Part shown: one piece after another, positions 1-11,216 of the stretch
How positions within the stretch are numbered: the stretch's first letter is position 1
Layout: the number at the start of each line of letters is the position of its first letter
DNA from: Ctena decussata
Taxonomy: Eukaryota; Mollusca; Bivalvia; Lucinida; Lucinidae
Direction of reading: 5' to 3'
DNA length: 64,000 bases
Assembly (NCBI GenBank): GCA_963989385.1
Contig: OZ022506.1
Span: 23,313,903 to 23,377,902 of the forward strand
The notes under the pieces: generated by a model
What the model was told of the DNA's origin: nothing
Seen by the model: the letters and a program-made list of their open reading frames with translations, nothing else
The model's database searches: none
Translations under genes and position numbers: made by a program

Positions 1-344
1 TGCCATGTGACCTAGAGTAAATTGGAAGTAGACAAGGGGTCGCCACCCAAATTTCACACGGATCCAACACAGCAATGACTAATAACATTTATGGAAACTT
101 TACTAAGACAGACGCCTAATGCCTCAGTTAACAAGACACAGATACTTTTTTTATGCGGTTTTAACACAGGAGAAAATGATAGGCGTAAAAGATACCATTG
201 TGTGGTGAATTGTCTCACATATTGTGACATTTGTAACAGCCCTACACCTTAAATAACGCAATAAAGCCTACCAAAGTAGGTGTTTTCAGTTTAGAAAATT
301 ATGGAGAATTTTATTGTACACAGAATCTGAGGGTCCAACATTGC
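1..344 (-). mobile_element. Inverted-repeat MITE, copy 1 (broken)
   Basis: This stretch is close to the reverse complement of 45,770-46,111, where a complete element of the same family lies. It keeps one terminus (ATGTGACCTAGAG at about 5-17). The other end is lost at about 344, where LINE-derived sequence begins, so it was truncated or interrupted. No coding capacity is seen. Confidence 0.75.
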
Positions 345-709
345 GTACAAGGACCATATAACCAATGAGGAGGTTCGCAGAAAAATCCAAGCAGCCATTT
401 GAGATTATGATGAACTCCTGACGCTGGTGAAGAAACGGAAACTAAGGTGGTTTGGCCACGTCTGAAGGTCTTCTGGTTTAGCAAAGACAATTCTACAGGG
501 CACAGTGAAAGGAAAAAGAAGAACAGGTAGACAGAAGAAGAGGTGGGAAGACAATATTAAAGAGTGTACAGGGATGGATTTGCCGGCTCAGCTAGGGCAA
601 CTGAAAACAGGAAAAGGTGGAAAGGGATTGTTTCGAAGTCATCTGTGGTACCCAAATGACCTAGTAAGGTTATGGGATAGAATAGAATAGAAATCAATAA
701 AAAAAAAAC
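345..709 (+). pseudogene. 3' end of a non-LTR retrotransposon (LINE)
   Basis: Translation across frames gives the usual C-terminal tail downstream of a LINE reverse transcriptase: a TNEEVRRKIQAA-like block near 365-400, KKRKLRWFGHV near 435-465, SSGLAKTILQGTVKGKR near 470-515 and RQKKRWEDNIKE near 530-565. Frames shift and stops interrupt it, so it is a dead, 5'-truncated copy. The 3' end passes into GATAGAATAGAATAG repeats and an A-run (about 675-709), as expected of a retrotransposed tail. A second fragment of the same family lies on the minus strand at 22,640-23,338 and carries the preceding part of the protein. Confidence 0.8.
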
Positions 710-839
710 AATGTAGGTGCACTCATTTACCTCAAACATTGCAAGTCATATAAAGGTTTGAATTTCGTTAAAATTTGGGTGCCTTGCTGCCATTCGTTAC
801 CTGGTTTTCAAAAGGAAAGTAAGAAAACACACATATATA

Positions 840-1049
840 TGAGCCCGCGAAACGAGAAAACCAACAAAGTGGTTGTGCGTCCAGCACAGACTCTGATCAG
901 CCTGGGCATCCCGCCCAGTCTGATCAGACTCTTTGCTAAGCGCTTAAAATGTAGCTTAGGGCCTAAGCTACCGCCAACGCGGACAGCGAAGACTGTGATC
1001 AGACTGGGGGTAGACAACCACTTTGTTGGTTTTGTCGTGTCGCGGCTCA
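840..1049. mobile_element. TGAGCC MITE, copy A
   Basis: Terminal inverted repeats run TGAGCC[C]GCG... to ...CGCGGCTCA. Inside, the paired blocks ACCAACAAAGTGGTTGTGCG and CAACCACTTTGTTGGT and the CTGATCAG/CAGACT blocks fold the whole element back on itself. Length is 210 bp. Other copies are at 16,681, 41,621, 56,771 and 59,337. Flanks are TA-rich, but I could not fix a target duplication. Confidence 0.85.
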
Positions 1050-1202
1050 ATATAGTTAACTGAACGATGTATATGGGTTTCTGCACCATCATCTGTTAGC
1101 GATAATCATTGTAGAACTCATCAAAAATAATAAACGGAGTGGACGCCCGCTAGATGCTACCGATTAAGAAACGGCCTCTAGTATACTGTGATAGGCGTAT
1201 TC

Positions 1203-1406
1203 AGGCGGATGAATGGATGGATGGATGGATGACATGCGGTTTTACAGCCCTTTAAACAGCATTTCAGTCAGATCGAGCCGACGGAAGACTGATAATGAAA
1301 GGCTGTGTGCAATATATTGACATGTATTCCGCCTCCAGCAGAATCTGAACCTGAATGGCTAGCTTTTTATACCAGCTATTAAACCGTTGAACTACGGGGA
1401 CTCCCT
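1203..1406 (-). mobile_element. tRNA-derived SINE, copy S1 (degenerate)
   Basis: Read on the minus strand this has a decayed tRNA-like head (degenerate A box near 1,390, degenerate B box near 1,350), a central domain (TTGCACACAGCCTTTCATTAT) and a 3' tail of CATC repeats at 1,207-1,230. GTATTC occurs on both sides (1,197-1,202 and 1,407-1,412), a likely target duplication. The family is defined by the well-preserved copy at 49,088-49,290. Confidence 0.7.
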
Positions 1407-1739
1407 GTATTCTAGTGGAAAAAGTAGCAAATATTCTGGACGTTTCACACGGAATTATTTTAGCACCTTTATATGCCACTTTAGTATATGCGAGCTAACG
1501 GTCTGTATGAATCCCATATAAGGTAAAGGTTTCCCATAGCTCAAAGAAACAGAGAAAATATGAGGTTTCCTCTAGCATAGAGAAATCCCATGGTGATAGT
1601 AAATGTCATCTTTTATGCAACACACTGTTAAAGCGGGGCGTCTCGTACTTTTAAAAGAGACCTGGCTTGGGACCATTACTTTAAGTTAGGAAACAAACCG
1701 CGAAGTCGTCAGTGCATAGGGTCGGGTTCGCTGAGGCGC

Positions 1740-1957
1740 TAGAAGTTCAAGAAGCATTCCTCTACTGGCATAGTGATGACACTGTATTTTGGACGCCATA
1801 AGAGTATGTCTATTGGAGAACAGGCGGTCACTATGTACGTACTTGTTCAGTTAAAATCGCAGGAACTCGTGGAAAATTCTCTAAAGGAGTTCTTCAGCAA
1901 GACAATGCAAGAGATTATAATGTTGCACGGTTTCACTGAATGCCATACAAGGGATGA
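1740..1957 (+). pseudogene. Mariner-type transposase fragment, part 1 (outer copy)
   Basis: Conceptual translation with frame changes shows a VFW.. block near 1,785 and RGKFSKGVLQQDNAR near 1,870-1,915, matching the region around the second catalytic Asp of mariner transposases. The rest of the same reading (HP.YSPDLAPS) is at 3,370-3,500, so the gene is split by the 1.39-kb element at 1,958-3,347. A contiguous paralogue is at about 62,790-63,110. Stops and frameshifts make it a pseudogene. Confidence 0.65.
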
Positions 1958-3347
1958 TTGATACGTTTTGAGCCTTGCTCAGGATGAGTTTGGCAGGGTT
2001 GCCTATTTCCAACCATTTTGTTCTTTGACTTTATAGGAATATAATGCAATGTAACCAACAGTCTGTGTCAATTGGTCACTTTATGTCGAAGTGGTAACAC
2101 TGTAAAGTAAACAGGGCAAGTGGCTTTTGCTAAACTGACAAAATTGCTGAAGGAGCGGTTATTCAATGTTTGCATAAAATGTCTAGTACCTCAGGCCCCG
2201 AGATTATAAAACTTGAGTACATTCTCAAACTCAGAATAAAGCACACTGATTGGTTGCTTCGAAGCAGCCAATCAGTGTGCTTTATTTTGAGTTTGAGATT
2301 ATTCTCAAGTTTTATAACCTCGAACCCAGGCTATTCATGCTGATATGGTAACAACAATAGGGAAGGGTACCCCTTCATATGCTACCATAAAAAGATGAGT
2401 GGCAGAATTAAGGCGTGGCAGGAAGAGACTTGAGGATGGCACCCATCCCTGAAGGCCGGTCACGTTCCCTGTAAAAACTCGCGAAAAAGTCTCTAAAGTC
2501 CATGAAATTGTTATAGGTGACAGACAGGTTACAGAAAGATACTTGGCTAGTGCTGTAGGACTTTCTAAGTAAAAAGTACATTCCATTCTTACAGAAGATT
2601 AGGTGGTTAGAAAACTCTCCGCCCGAGTATCCAATCTTCTGGCAGTTGATCAGAAGCATACATGATTGATTATGTCGCTTGCTAATTTAAACATTTTCGA
2701 GACAGATCTAGACAGCTTTCTGCTGAGGTTTGTGACTATGGATGAAACTTGGGTCCATCATTCACTCCAGAAACCAAATAACAAGCACCTTGGCTCACCC
2801 CCGCCAAAGAATGCGAAGACTATTCAATCAGCTGGGAAGGTTACGGTCACATTCTTTTGGGATGCTGATAGTGTCCTTAGGATAGAATATCTCCAAAGGA
2901 ACAGAAATCAACGGAACATGTTATACATGTACGCCACTTTTCAAGCAGCTAAGAGAACGTATTAAGATAAAACACCCTGGAAAACTCAATAAACTTTAAA
3001 GTTGAATTGTGTCACAAAAACGATGATCGAGCTCACACATCTGTTATTTCAATGACTGCATCTAATGATACTGGCTTTGGGTTTATTAAACACCCCCTTA
3101 CCTGATCTTTCTCAATCAGACTTCCTTTCATTCCCAAAGTTTAAAAGGGCCGTTTTTGGTTCCCACTTTTAGTCAGATGAGGACGTCATTCATGCAGTGG
3201 AGGACTTTTTAGAGAGTCGAGGAAAAGTGAACTGAAGCCCTTCAACATCGCTGGATAAAGTGTATAGACACTGAGGGGGATTATGTTGAATACAAAAAAC
3301 AGTCTCCCAAAAGTCAAAACTTTGCATATCAACTCTAAACTTATCAA
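1958..3347 (+). pseudogene. Mariner transposon with dead transposase (inner copy)
   Basis: Imperfect 15-bp terminal inverted repeats (TTGATACGTTTTGAG at 1,958; CTCTAAACTTATCAA ending 3,347) bound a mariner-type transposase remnant. Recognisable blocks are AVIQCLHK (about 2,157), AIHADMVTT and PSYATIKR (about 2,332-2,395), RPVTFPVKTREKVSKVHEIV (from about 2,456), LLRFVTMDETWVHH with the first catalytic Asp (about 2,722), a decayed HQDNARAHTSV block (about 3,020) and PDLSQSD for the third Asp (about 3,100). In-frame stops at TGA (Trp and Arg positions) and TAA show decay. A 124-bp foldback element sits inside the coding region at 2,199-2,322. The whole element interrupts another mariner fragment. 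Confidence 0.8.
2199..2322. mobile_element. Foldback element FB1, copy 1
   Basis: A near-perfect palindrome: TTATAAAACTTGAG and the AATAAAGCACACTGATTGG arm return in reverse complement, with only a few bases at the centre. It interrupts the mariner reading frame between LHKM.. and ..AIHADM, with CAGGC on both sides as a possible target duplication. Second copy at 4,733-4,860. Confidence 0.85.
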
Positions 3348-3500
3348 GTGAAACAGGTATAAAATAACACCGCATCCCGCTCTTATTCACCTGATTTGGC
3401 ACCAAGTGGTTACTCTTAGGGCCCGAACTTGAAATAAAGATATTTCTAAAGGTAGTTCAAGCACAAAGAAGAAGTCGAGGCAGCTGTTGATTAACACACT
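3348..3500 (+). pseudogene. Mariner-type transposase fragment, part 2 (outer copy)
   Basis: The reading HP..YSPDLAPSGY...GPNLK (about 3,370-3,440), then KEEVEAAVD (about 3,465-3,490), is the C-terminal part of a mariner transposase including the third catalytic Asp. It continues the fragment that ends at 1,957 and aligns to about 63,005-63,110, where both parts are contiguous. Confidence 0.65.
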
Positions 3501-3833
3501 TCTTTATTTAAGATTTTTTAACAAATAGATAGTTTAAACGTACGCATTTGCTAGACTATGCTTTCCTTTAAGAGTAGAGCTAGTTATGAAAGAGGTTTTT
3601 CATCCTGAGAAACAAAACTTAAGTCACAATAACTGTATGTCTTTAAAACGATAGCGAAACATATGTTCGTGTACCACTACATCTTGAGCCATATTTTTGA
3701 TCCAGCGCGGACCTCTGATTTCAGATTTCGTAGAATCGGTTCCGTATTCCAAACAACTAGAGCATATTAACTATATAAAGACTTGATAAATTGATACATA
3801 TACAAAGTGATGGCTGGACGCCCTTTTAAAATG
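3501..3833. other. Intergenic, nothing recognised
   Basis: AT-rich sequence with no convincing reading frame, hairpin or repeat that I could place. Confidence 0.5.
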
Positions 3834-4335
3834 TTAAAGGCCCCATTGCTCTATTAGGATGAAAAAATTTATCGTGAGGTATCGCTGCAAGCTTCTCGCC
3901 ATAGTTTCGTTATTGTAAATCACAGCGATTAGGCAACTTTATACAAAAAAAAAACATCATTGAGTTTCACATAAAACGGGTTCGAAAATCGATTTGGGTC
4001 ATTTTAGTTGCCAACTCAAATGACCTACTTTCGATTTCGTAAACAATGAAAAAATGGTAAAAATACAATGTACAGCAGTGGAGTCCCTTTCACGGTACCG
4101 CTTTTGTTTATATTACATCACTCAACGGGAAAGTTGAAACCAGATAAGGAAACCTGCATTTTGTATAACGAATTGTCGTGTTTCAAAAACACGTTCCCCA
4201 TACTTTTTGCCAGGTATTTGGATCAATATATCCACATCATACCATGTTTTATCACCTTATGTAAAGAGTGAGGCGCTTTTCATAAGGATTTGTGTTTAGA
4301 CGATTTTACCACTTATAGGACTATGGAGACTTTAA
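3834..4335. mobile_element. TTAA-flanked MITE, copy T1a
   Basis: The ends read TTAA|AGGCCCCATTGCTCTAT... and ...ATAGGACTATGGAGACT|TTAA, imperfect inverted repeats inside TTAA duplications. The interior (about 494 bp, including CATTTTAGTTGCCAACTCAA) is shared with 35,912-36,991 and 59,883-60,304. TTAA targets are typical of piggyBac-type transposases (family knowledge); none is encoded here. Confidence 0.8.
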
Positions 4336-4544
4336 GAATGAATCTGAAATCTACAGGAAAATAAGGCAAATGTAATTGTTAACTAAACGACTGCTTATAA
4401 ACTACGACATTAAAAAAGAACACCTCTAGATTCTGGTTGATGCTTGATACATGACATATGGTAGTACAATGAATGTGCCTATGATATGATTTGCAAACGT
4501 GCAGATTGATCACAACGGGAAAAAAGCTTAGCACTGGAATATAC

Positions 4545-5425
4545 AGATCTGACCAAACTATGCAGACACAGATCAGACTGCTGCGTTAGGAGCAGCCTGA
4601 CCTGGGTCTGCATAGTCTCATTAGATCAGGGTCTACACAGTCTGCAATTCCAGCTGCATCGTTTGGGCGCATTTCTGCATTGTAAAACTAGCTGCTCCAT
4701 TTTAGGACAATTACGGTGATTATTTTAGGGTTCGAGGTTATAAAACTTGAGAATATTCTCAAACTCAAAATAAAGCACACTGATTGGCTGCTTCGCTTGG
4801 AAGCAGCCATTCATTGTGCTTTATTTTGAGTTTGAGAATGTACTAAAGTTTTATAACCTCTGGGTCAAGCGTCTCATTTCTTTTAATACTCACTCAGGTT
4901 GATCGAGTCACCAGGATCCACACATTGTTCAAACTAACTGGAAATACTCTAATTAGACTACGTGTATATGTTGTTTGATCAGAGTATACACTGTTCGGTC
5001 TTGATACGCTGCTTCTTTTCTGATTGAAAAGCTAATATAAGAACTAGTATGTTTCCACTGAAAAATGATATTCTTTTTCGTTTCTGATGTGAGTGGGCTC
5101 ATTTTCAAGGAAGGTTAACACTGCATTTTTCACTTTCCTTCCCATTTCAACTGAGGTCAACCGACAATGACTTGACGAGGTTATGGGAAAGACTAGACTA
5201 GTCAAGGGAAAGGATTTGCTTATCAAGGAGCAAATTCCTACCTCTAAGAATAGTCCTCAGTTAGCCCAAGACAACAAACAGAAATTCATGAAAATTTTCT
5301 CTCTTTGGAAAATGGGTGAACAAAGACTGGATTTGTGTTCATTGGCTTAAAAGATAACTCATATCATATTCAAACAGAGAAGATACAGATCAGCCTGCTT
5401 ATCCGCGCAGTCAGATCAGAATATA
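4545..5425. repeat. MITE core scraps and second foldback FB1
   Basis: 4,545-4,650 has an inverted pair built from CAGATCAGACTG/CAGTCTG-like blocks that resembles the core of the TGAGCC MITE but lacks its ends. 4,733-4,860 is the second FB1 foldback (GAGGTTATAAAACTTGAG...TTTTATAACCTC, 128 bp). A further short core-like scrap (ATCAGCCTGCTTATCCGCGC) is at about 5,388. The remainder is unremarkable. Confidence 0.65.
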
Positions 5426-5608
5426 ATGATTTATATAAATCCTGGACAGTCTATGAAGTGAAAAAAATGACGGACCTAATTACTTTTCATCGATGTTTGC
5501 AAATGGATTATGATTACTTTTCAGCCGATGAAACTCGATTACATGTACATCTGGCTTCAACAGTATTTGATTGCAACACTTTCCATCTACAATAGACAAA
5601 TTTACACT

Positions 5609-6118
5609 CATATGTCAGTGTATCAGCATTTGGTTGGTAACGTAAATTTCTATAACCAGAATATGCGCATTTACATGTGCTAGAATATCAGAAATTAGAT
5701 GGTATGTAAGTACCATAACCGAATATAGAAATTTTTAAATGTCAGTATATCAGGATTTTTGATGGTAAGGTTTAGTTCTAAAACTGAATATACGTATTTC
5801 TATTTGTCAGTATATCAAGACTTTGATTGTAAGGCTAAATTCTATATCCGAATATCGTTTTTACATGTGTCAATAAATTAGAATCTTAATATTTAGGTTA
5901 AGTTCCAAATATTCGTATTTAAATATGTCAGTATATCAGGATTTTGATAGTAAGGTTTCTGTAGCCAGCATATTCGTATTGACACTTGTCAGTAACTCAG
6001 GATTTTTGGTGGTAAGGTTAAGTTCCATAACCAGAATATTCATTTTTACATATGAAAATGTATCAAGATTTGATGGTACATGTTTATGTAGGTTAAGCCG
6101 AATAAGTGCACTAATCTT
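5609..6118 (+). repeat. Tandem repeat, roughly 60-73 bp units
   Basis: About seven to eight diverged units share TGTCAGTATATCAGGATTTT, then GGTAAGGTTAAGTTC, then a CCGAATATTCGTATTT-like block. Unit starts fall near 5,613, 5,683, 5,738, 5,806, 5,867, 5,927, 5,986 and 6,054. It looks like an old minisatellite; short ORFs over it are incidental. Confidence 0.8.
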
Positions 6119-6120
6119 CA

Positions 6121-6255
6121 TGTAAAGAATTTGCTCCCACATGAGCAAATTCTTCCTTTTAAGAGTTTATTCTATTTTGAAAGGATTTCGTCGTCCAGCG
6201 AAGCAAACAGGAAATCAAAAATGATGTTCCTTCCATAAAAATGGCAGAAAAACAT
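6121..6255. repeat. Dispersed AATTTGCTCC hairpin repeat
   Basis: AATTTGCTCC...GAGCAAATT forms a hairpin, followed by a conserved tract (AAGAGTT, TTTGAAAGGA, CCAGCGAAGCAAACAGGAA). Related copies or partial copies are at 15,729-15,800, 24,483-24,560, 44,818-44,930, 46,868-46,985 and 60,520-60,615. Origin unknown. Confidence 0.65.
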
Positions 6256-6502
6256 AGAGGTGTACCCATATACCTAAAGCGTATTTATTGTGATTATATT
6301 CATCGAGCTTTACTAAAGTTACATGGTCAAATAAAACATACATTAATATTAAAAACAATATTGTCCAAAACATTTTTATGATGCATAGTTAGTTTTTGAA
6401 ACATAAGAAACTTGATTTATGACATACATTTATTTCATTCGTTTGCGACTCACCTCATTAGGAAGTAAAATCATTTAGTGTTTGCCCCAGATAATAAACC
6501 AA

Positions 6503-7090
6503 TCAGATCACCCGAATTTTCAAATTTTCAATAGATTTATTGGTGTAGACTCATCACTTATCCATGAAGAGAGTCTTCACCAATAAATCTACTGAAGACT
6601 TGAAAATTCAAGTGATCAGAAATGTACAGTCTTCTGTGGCTTGTCACGTCTAAAAATAGCTTCAACACGACAGGTCAAATTGATTAGAAGTCTATGTAGA
6701 TTTCTCGAATGAGCGTTTTTTTCTTATTACAGAGGAACAGATGGAGGGAGTATTTGGCAGTATTCTCCATAAAAAAAGTATTTCATGGTTACTCGTTAGA
6801 ACCACCTCGACGAGGCGGTTCTATGGCTATCCATAACATTATTTTTAAAATAAAACATGTGGATACTTATTAGAATCGCCTCGATGAGGCAGTTCTATGG
6901 GTACCCACAGCATTGTTTTAAAGATATTTGTTAGAGTTGCCTCGAAAAGGCAGTTCTAATGAATATCCACAACATACGTTTTTCATGGAGAAATAAAGGT
7001 TATCACAAAATACTCCTCTTATATGTTCCTCTGCAATAAGATGCATCTCGTAACACAAATCAAATAACTATGATTTGTGTAATGAGAAGA
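6503..7090. mobile_element. Foldback and inverted-repeat elements
   Basis: 6,503-6,620 is a foldback of about 40-bp arms (CAATAGATTTATTGGTG against CACCAATAAATCTACTG). 6,690-7,050 is a second inverted structure: CTTATTACAGAGGAACA at the left returns as TGTTCCTCTGCAATAAG at the right. It holds three similar internal blocks (GAACCACCTCGACGAGGCGG, AATCGCCTCGATGAGGCAG, AGTTGCCTCGAAAAGGCAG), each a small hairpin. CACAAATCA...TGATTTGTG follows at 7,056. No coding capacity. Confidence 0.65.
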
Positions 7091-7555
7091 AAATAATCCT
7101 CATTCAACAAAGAAAAATCAAAGTGACCAGCCATGTTTGAGCTCCAAAACCTGAATGAATGGGAATGTGCAAAGTCATCCGAACACAAAAATAATTGTAA
7201 ATGACAACATGACAATCACTCTAGAAGCAGTATTCTAATTATGCTCCTCCTCTCCATGCTAAATGACAGCATGACAAAAACTTTAAAAACAGTATTCTAA
7301 TTAAGCCCCTCCTCTCCAAGCTATTTTGGGACTGTCATGATATTGCATCATGTTTTGACATTGCATCATTACTATAATCAAAGTACATTGGAGAGTGGTC
7401 ATTTTGGTGTTTTTTTTTTTTTTCATTTATCATTACTATTTCTTTATTTTTATTTTTTAAAAAAAAAAAAATATCTCTCAAACAAAGATTATCTGAAAGA
7501 TGTTGGAAAACAGGGCAGACCAGGATCAGTTAATTATCTGGGGCAAACACTAAGC
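7091..7555. other. Low-complexity intergenic DNA
   Basis: Contains two similar short blocks (ATGACAACATGACAATCACT near 7,202 and a close match near 7,263), a T-run at about 7,411-7,423 and an A-run at about 7,458-7,470. Nothing else is recognised. Confidence 0.5.
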
Positions 7556-7660
7556 AGGTTAGAGGCTATGAAGAGAAATCTTCGCAATTAAGAACCTTCC
7601 GCTCGCTACGCTCGCCTCAGGTTCTTAATTGCGAAGATTTCTCTTCATAGCCTCTAACCT
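7556..7660. mobile_element. Perfect foldback palindrome FB2
   Basis: Arms of 42 bp (7,556-7,597 and 7,619-7,660) are exact reverse complements around a 21-nt GC-rich loop. Left arm begins AGGTTAGAGGCTATG; right arm ends CATAGCCTCTAACCT. Perfect arms suggest recent insertion or gene conversion. Confidence 0.9.
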
Positions 7661-8830
7661 ATACATAAATATGATACCGACAATTATACACATGCAAGTT
7701 GCTGTCGCTAAAATGGGTGGCAACACTTGAGAGCTATAAGAATGTGTTCTAAAGACATCAATACTTTGTATAATTAAACCATTACACCAGTGGGCATACA
7801 GCGTCGCAATGTCATAAACACGTCTTCTTACTTCTTAACACCGGAGGGTCCATGACATCACTCCAATACCGACACGAGAAGCAAGCACAGGGTCACACCG
7901 AAGCTGCATGCCCCTTGAGAAGCTAAATGATACAGTGTTTAAAGTCATTGATTTCCTTTCAACAATACTGATGCGGCATCGCAACACTTCTCATTGACGC
8001 CACATCAAGAAAGGGCCAATGTCACGTAGCCCTGACGCCGACACTGCATAGATCCGAGACCATACGTCCACCGGAGAATGAACGACTGCCTTTTTATGAT
8101 ATTTTACATTTTACAAAACCATACCATACCAACAAGCAAGCAACGTCGCATGACTCAATAACGTCTTATCAACGTCAGGGCTATTTTACCTAAACATTGA
8201 AAAGACGGCAGCCGATGCCAAATGACGTCACGTCGCCGCATCAGCGTCGAGGCAACGCCATAAAGCCTTACGCCGATAGAATATCTGCTGGATGCCGTTT
8301 GTCAGCTAGAAAAAAAAAGGTAATAGAAGGTCAAGGGTATGCTAGAATCACAAACCGTAAAATCCGAACAGTCGATGACTTCATAATGATTAACATCAAT
8401 CAACGTTATTTCATTTTTTCTGGTGTTTATCGAAGTATAAACTACCTTGGGTCGCGTGCAAAGTCAGTAAACCCCGAATGGGTTCATTTAAACTTTGCTA
8501 GCGACCCAATGTAGTTTATACTTTGATATACGGCAGAAACATTAACTTAAAGTTCATTGCTTACATTTACATTCTTTTCTATCTATTATTTGACCACAAA
8601 TTTGCGCTAGGGGCTACAGTTGAGTCAGAAACAAAATTATACGCAGTTTTCTGGCAAAAGCAGAACAGCGTCAACAACATAACATCGATTTCATATTGGC
8701 GCCTACGTCCAATCAGATTTGAGAATCATGGTTGATTTTGACGTCACTTAACGTCATCTAACGTCGCGTGAACCAATGTAGTTATTGAAGTACAAACTAC
8801 ATAAGGTTCTAATGATTTACTATGATAGGG
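7661..8830. other. CGTCA/TGACG-rich tract with foldback FB3
   Basis: Unusually rich in ACGTC, GTCGC and TGACGTCA-like words for this AT-rich window (for example near 8,224, 8,736-8,770). At 8,433-8,523 a foldback is formed by AAGTATAAACTAC..TTGGGTCGC and GCGACCCAATGTAGTTTATACTT. Another ACTACAT fragment is near 8,800. Short ORFs here have no recognisable similarity. It could be a decayed MITE cluster. Confidence 0.5.
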
Positions 8831-9633
8831 ATTTTCAATAAATGCACGGAGAATGAAAGTATTAACATATAACGTTTAAAAAAAACACGATAAATTTATT
8901 CGTACAACGTTTGTCGTATCATCGTTAAAATATTATGACAGATGCTGGCACAATTTTTAAAGTACAGCATAAGGAAATAAAGATTGTTTCGGGTACTGAT
9001 AATAAACAAAGACTGAAACATGGTGAGAAACTTTTGTTTCTTGTTTTGATTCGCCGTATCCTAGACAGTTTTTGCTAATCCCTCCAAGCGACTATTTAAT
9101 TGTTTTCTAGCCTCAACAGTCCGATCCTGGAGTTGTCTAATAGCTTTCTTGATGTCAGTTTCAATTTCTTCAAAATGCTAGTCGATAGATTTTTGAGAGT
9201 TTTAGGGCGTTTAAGTAATATCGGTTTCATGAGAAACTGTGTCTGTCTTAGTTTTTCAGTCCGGCTGCACTTCATGTGAACTTGTGTTTGTATGTGTAAT
9301 TTAGAGTTAATGCCTTGCTATCGATATTCGTCGATTCCTCCTATCTTTCGTATCTGACAATAGCATCAGATCCTGTTCAATATCCCTATCACAGCTTCAC
9401 ACCTTTTTTACCATCAGTAACAGCTTTGTCACAATGATTATTTTCCTCCTCTTAACTGTACTGTCTGAATATGGTGCTGACACATATCGTTGACGTTTTG
9501 TGTTACTTGGTTCTCATTGTTGCGAAAGTGGGATGAACCATAATATTTACAACACATGAGTTTGCTTCTGACCAGCTCGAGTGCGACTTTTGACTCTTTT
9601 CCAAATCAGTTATATACAAAATGTCATCATTAT
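8831..9633. other. Intergenic, nothing recognised
   Basis: AT-rich sequence without a convincing gene, hairpin or tandem repeat. Confidence 0.5.
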
Positions 9634-9760
9634 AGGTTATTGAATTTATATTGGGTAATATTCGGCACGAGTTCATATGGCGAAGGAGGCACGAGCTTGC
9701 GAGTGCGTCTCCGCCATATGAACGAGTGCCGAATATTTCCCAATATAAATTCAATAACCT
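9634..9760. mobile_element. Foldback palindrome FB4
   Basis: Arms of about 56 bp (AGGTTATTGAATTTATATTG... against ...CAATATAAATTCAATAACCT) surround a GC-richer centre with CACGAGCTTGCGAGTGCG. Near-perfect pairing; short ORFs on both strands are by-products of the palindrome. Confidence 0.85.
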
Positions 9761-9904
9761 TTTTATTATATACCTTTAAATTAATATGCTACTTTCATCA
9801 GTACTCATAACATACAAAATTAAAATATAGAATCTGCATATCAACCCTAAAACTGCTTTAAATTTGAAATTACATGATTCCATTTGTTGTCTTCATACAT
9901 CCTA

Positions 9905-10195
9905 AAACCACGCCCAACGGCGCGAAAGTTAAAATGACGTTTCGGTATCGGACGTGACGTCAGTAAACAAACGCTGACGTTTACAAGAATTCGCCGCCAT
10001 TTTCCAGTCTTACTCTCCGCATCTCTTACGAAAATATCCGTTCTATACGCAGAATTTGTTTTGTAAAAAGTGACAGATCGAAGGTAAACCATATTTGATT
10101 GTTTTTTATGCAGTTTATACGGCGAAACCAACACTAGTGTCTTCAGTTTACTCGTTTATCAAATTGCAGTCGACGACAAAATGGCTGCCAAACTT
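9905..10195 (+). promoter_or_regulatory. Promoter-like tract, weak candidate
   Basis: A local cluster of CpG-containing motifs: GTGACGTCAG (CRE-like) near 9,953, a second GACG block near 9,975 and GCCGCCATTTTCC (YY1-like, often at transcription starts) near 9,992, followed by a donor-like GAAG|GTAAAC near 10,082. An ATGGCTGCC at 10,181 opens only 43 codons. No downstream plus-strand gene was found, so it may be a dead first exon or chance. Confidence 0.25.
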
Positions 10196-10329
10196 TTCTC
10201 CTTTCAAAGAGAAAGTAGTTCTGGGGAACGTGACTCCTTAACTCCGTGCAATATGCACTTGACTCCGTGCAATATGCAGAAAATATTGCACGGTTTCTCC
10301 AGTGCAAAGTGAATGGGAGTCTTTTTCAG

Positions 10330-11216
10330 GTATATAATAATTGTCGAGATCGAGCGATTTCGACCTATTCACGCCTCTTATGGCAACATCGGGACTTGCT
10401 TCACTCGATCGTCTAATTGTTTACCTTTTGGTCATCCCGGGGTAATATCGGGGGCATGTTTATACGGACCTCGGAGAGTAACAATACCCACCTCTCTCCC
10501 TCGTCAAGTCTAAGGATCATATTGTCAAGTCGAGTCTTAGGATAGTATTGAGACTGTCGTTATCATTTCTCTCCCCATGTGCAGGAATAAAGTCAGGCTC
10601 TGGGGATCTATGATTATGGGGTAGCAGCGGGACCTGCTTCTCTTCCTTTTCGTGTCTCGGGGAAACTGATATTCTCTTTGTCGTTCTTGTACCACGGGGT
10701 AACTTTGGGGTCAGTTACTTAATGACTTCTGGATATTCCGAATCGCCTTTTGTTTCCTTTTTCAGGATATTTATGATGCATGAGATTTGAAAACTCTTTG
10801 AACCATCTGATACTCACAAAACTTTGATATTGCTATCTCAGTTCATATGCCTGGATTAGTAAACATTGATAATCGCAAATGTTCCGGCACCACTACTGGA
10901 AATTTTAACAATAGAATTGCAGTGTGTGACCAGGCGGTCCACTTGAAGTACAATGCAAGTATAGATTGCCCTAAAGCATATTCAAGAAAGGCAATGAATG
11001 TCCTCTACCGCTAAAATACAAACACAATAAGTTTGCACAAAAAAACTTTGCTTCGAAATTCTAAGATAAACAAAGCTGTGCAAAAAACTTTGCATCACAA
11101 TTCTAATATAACCATACCCTTGCATCAAAATTCTAAGAAAATCACACATACATATGATCTAAAATCTTGGATGTTTAAAACATAGTACATAAGTACACTG
11201 TATTATCACTAAAACT
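10330..11216. other. Intergenic, nothing recognised
   Basis: No supported gene or repeat. Two tandem copies of CTCCGTGCAATATGCA lie just upstream (10,241-10,276) and reappear inverted near 10,287. Confidence 0.5.

Noticed and set aside
5388..5408. Sixth full TGAGCC MITE
   Set aside because: Only a short core-like word is present; no terminal repeats.
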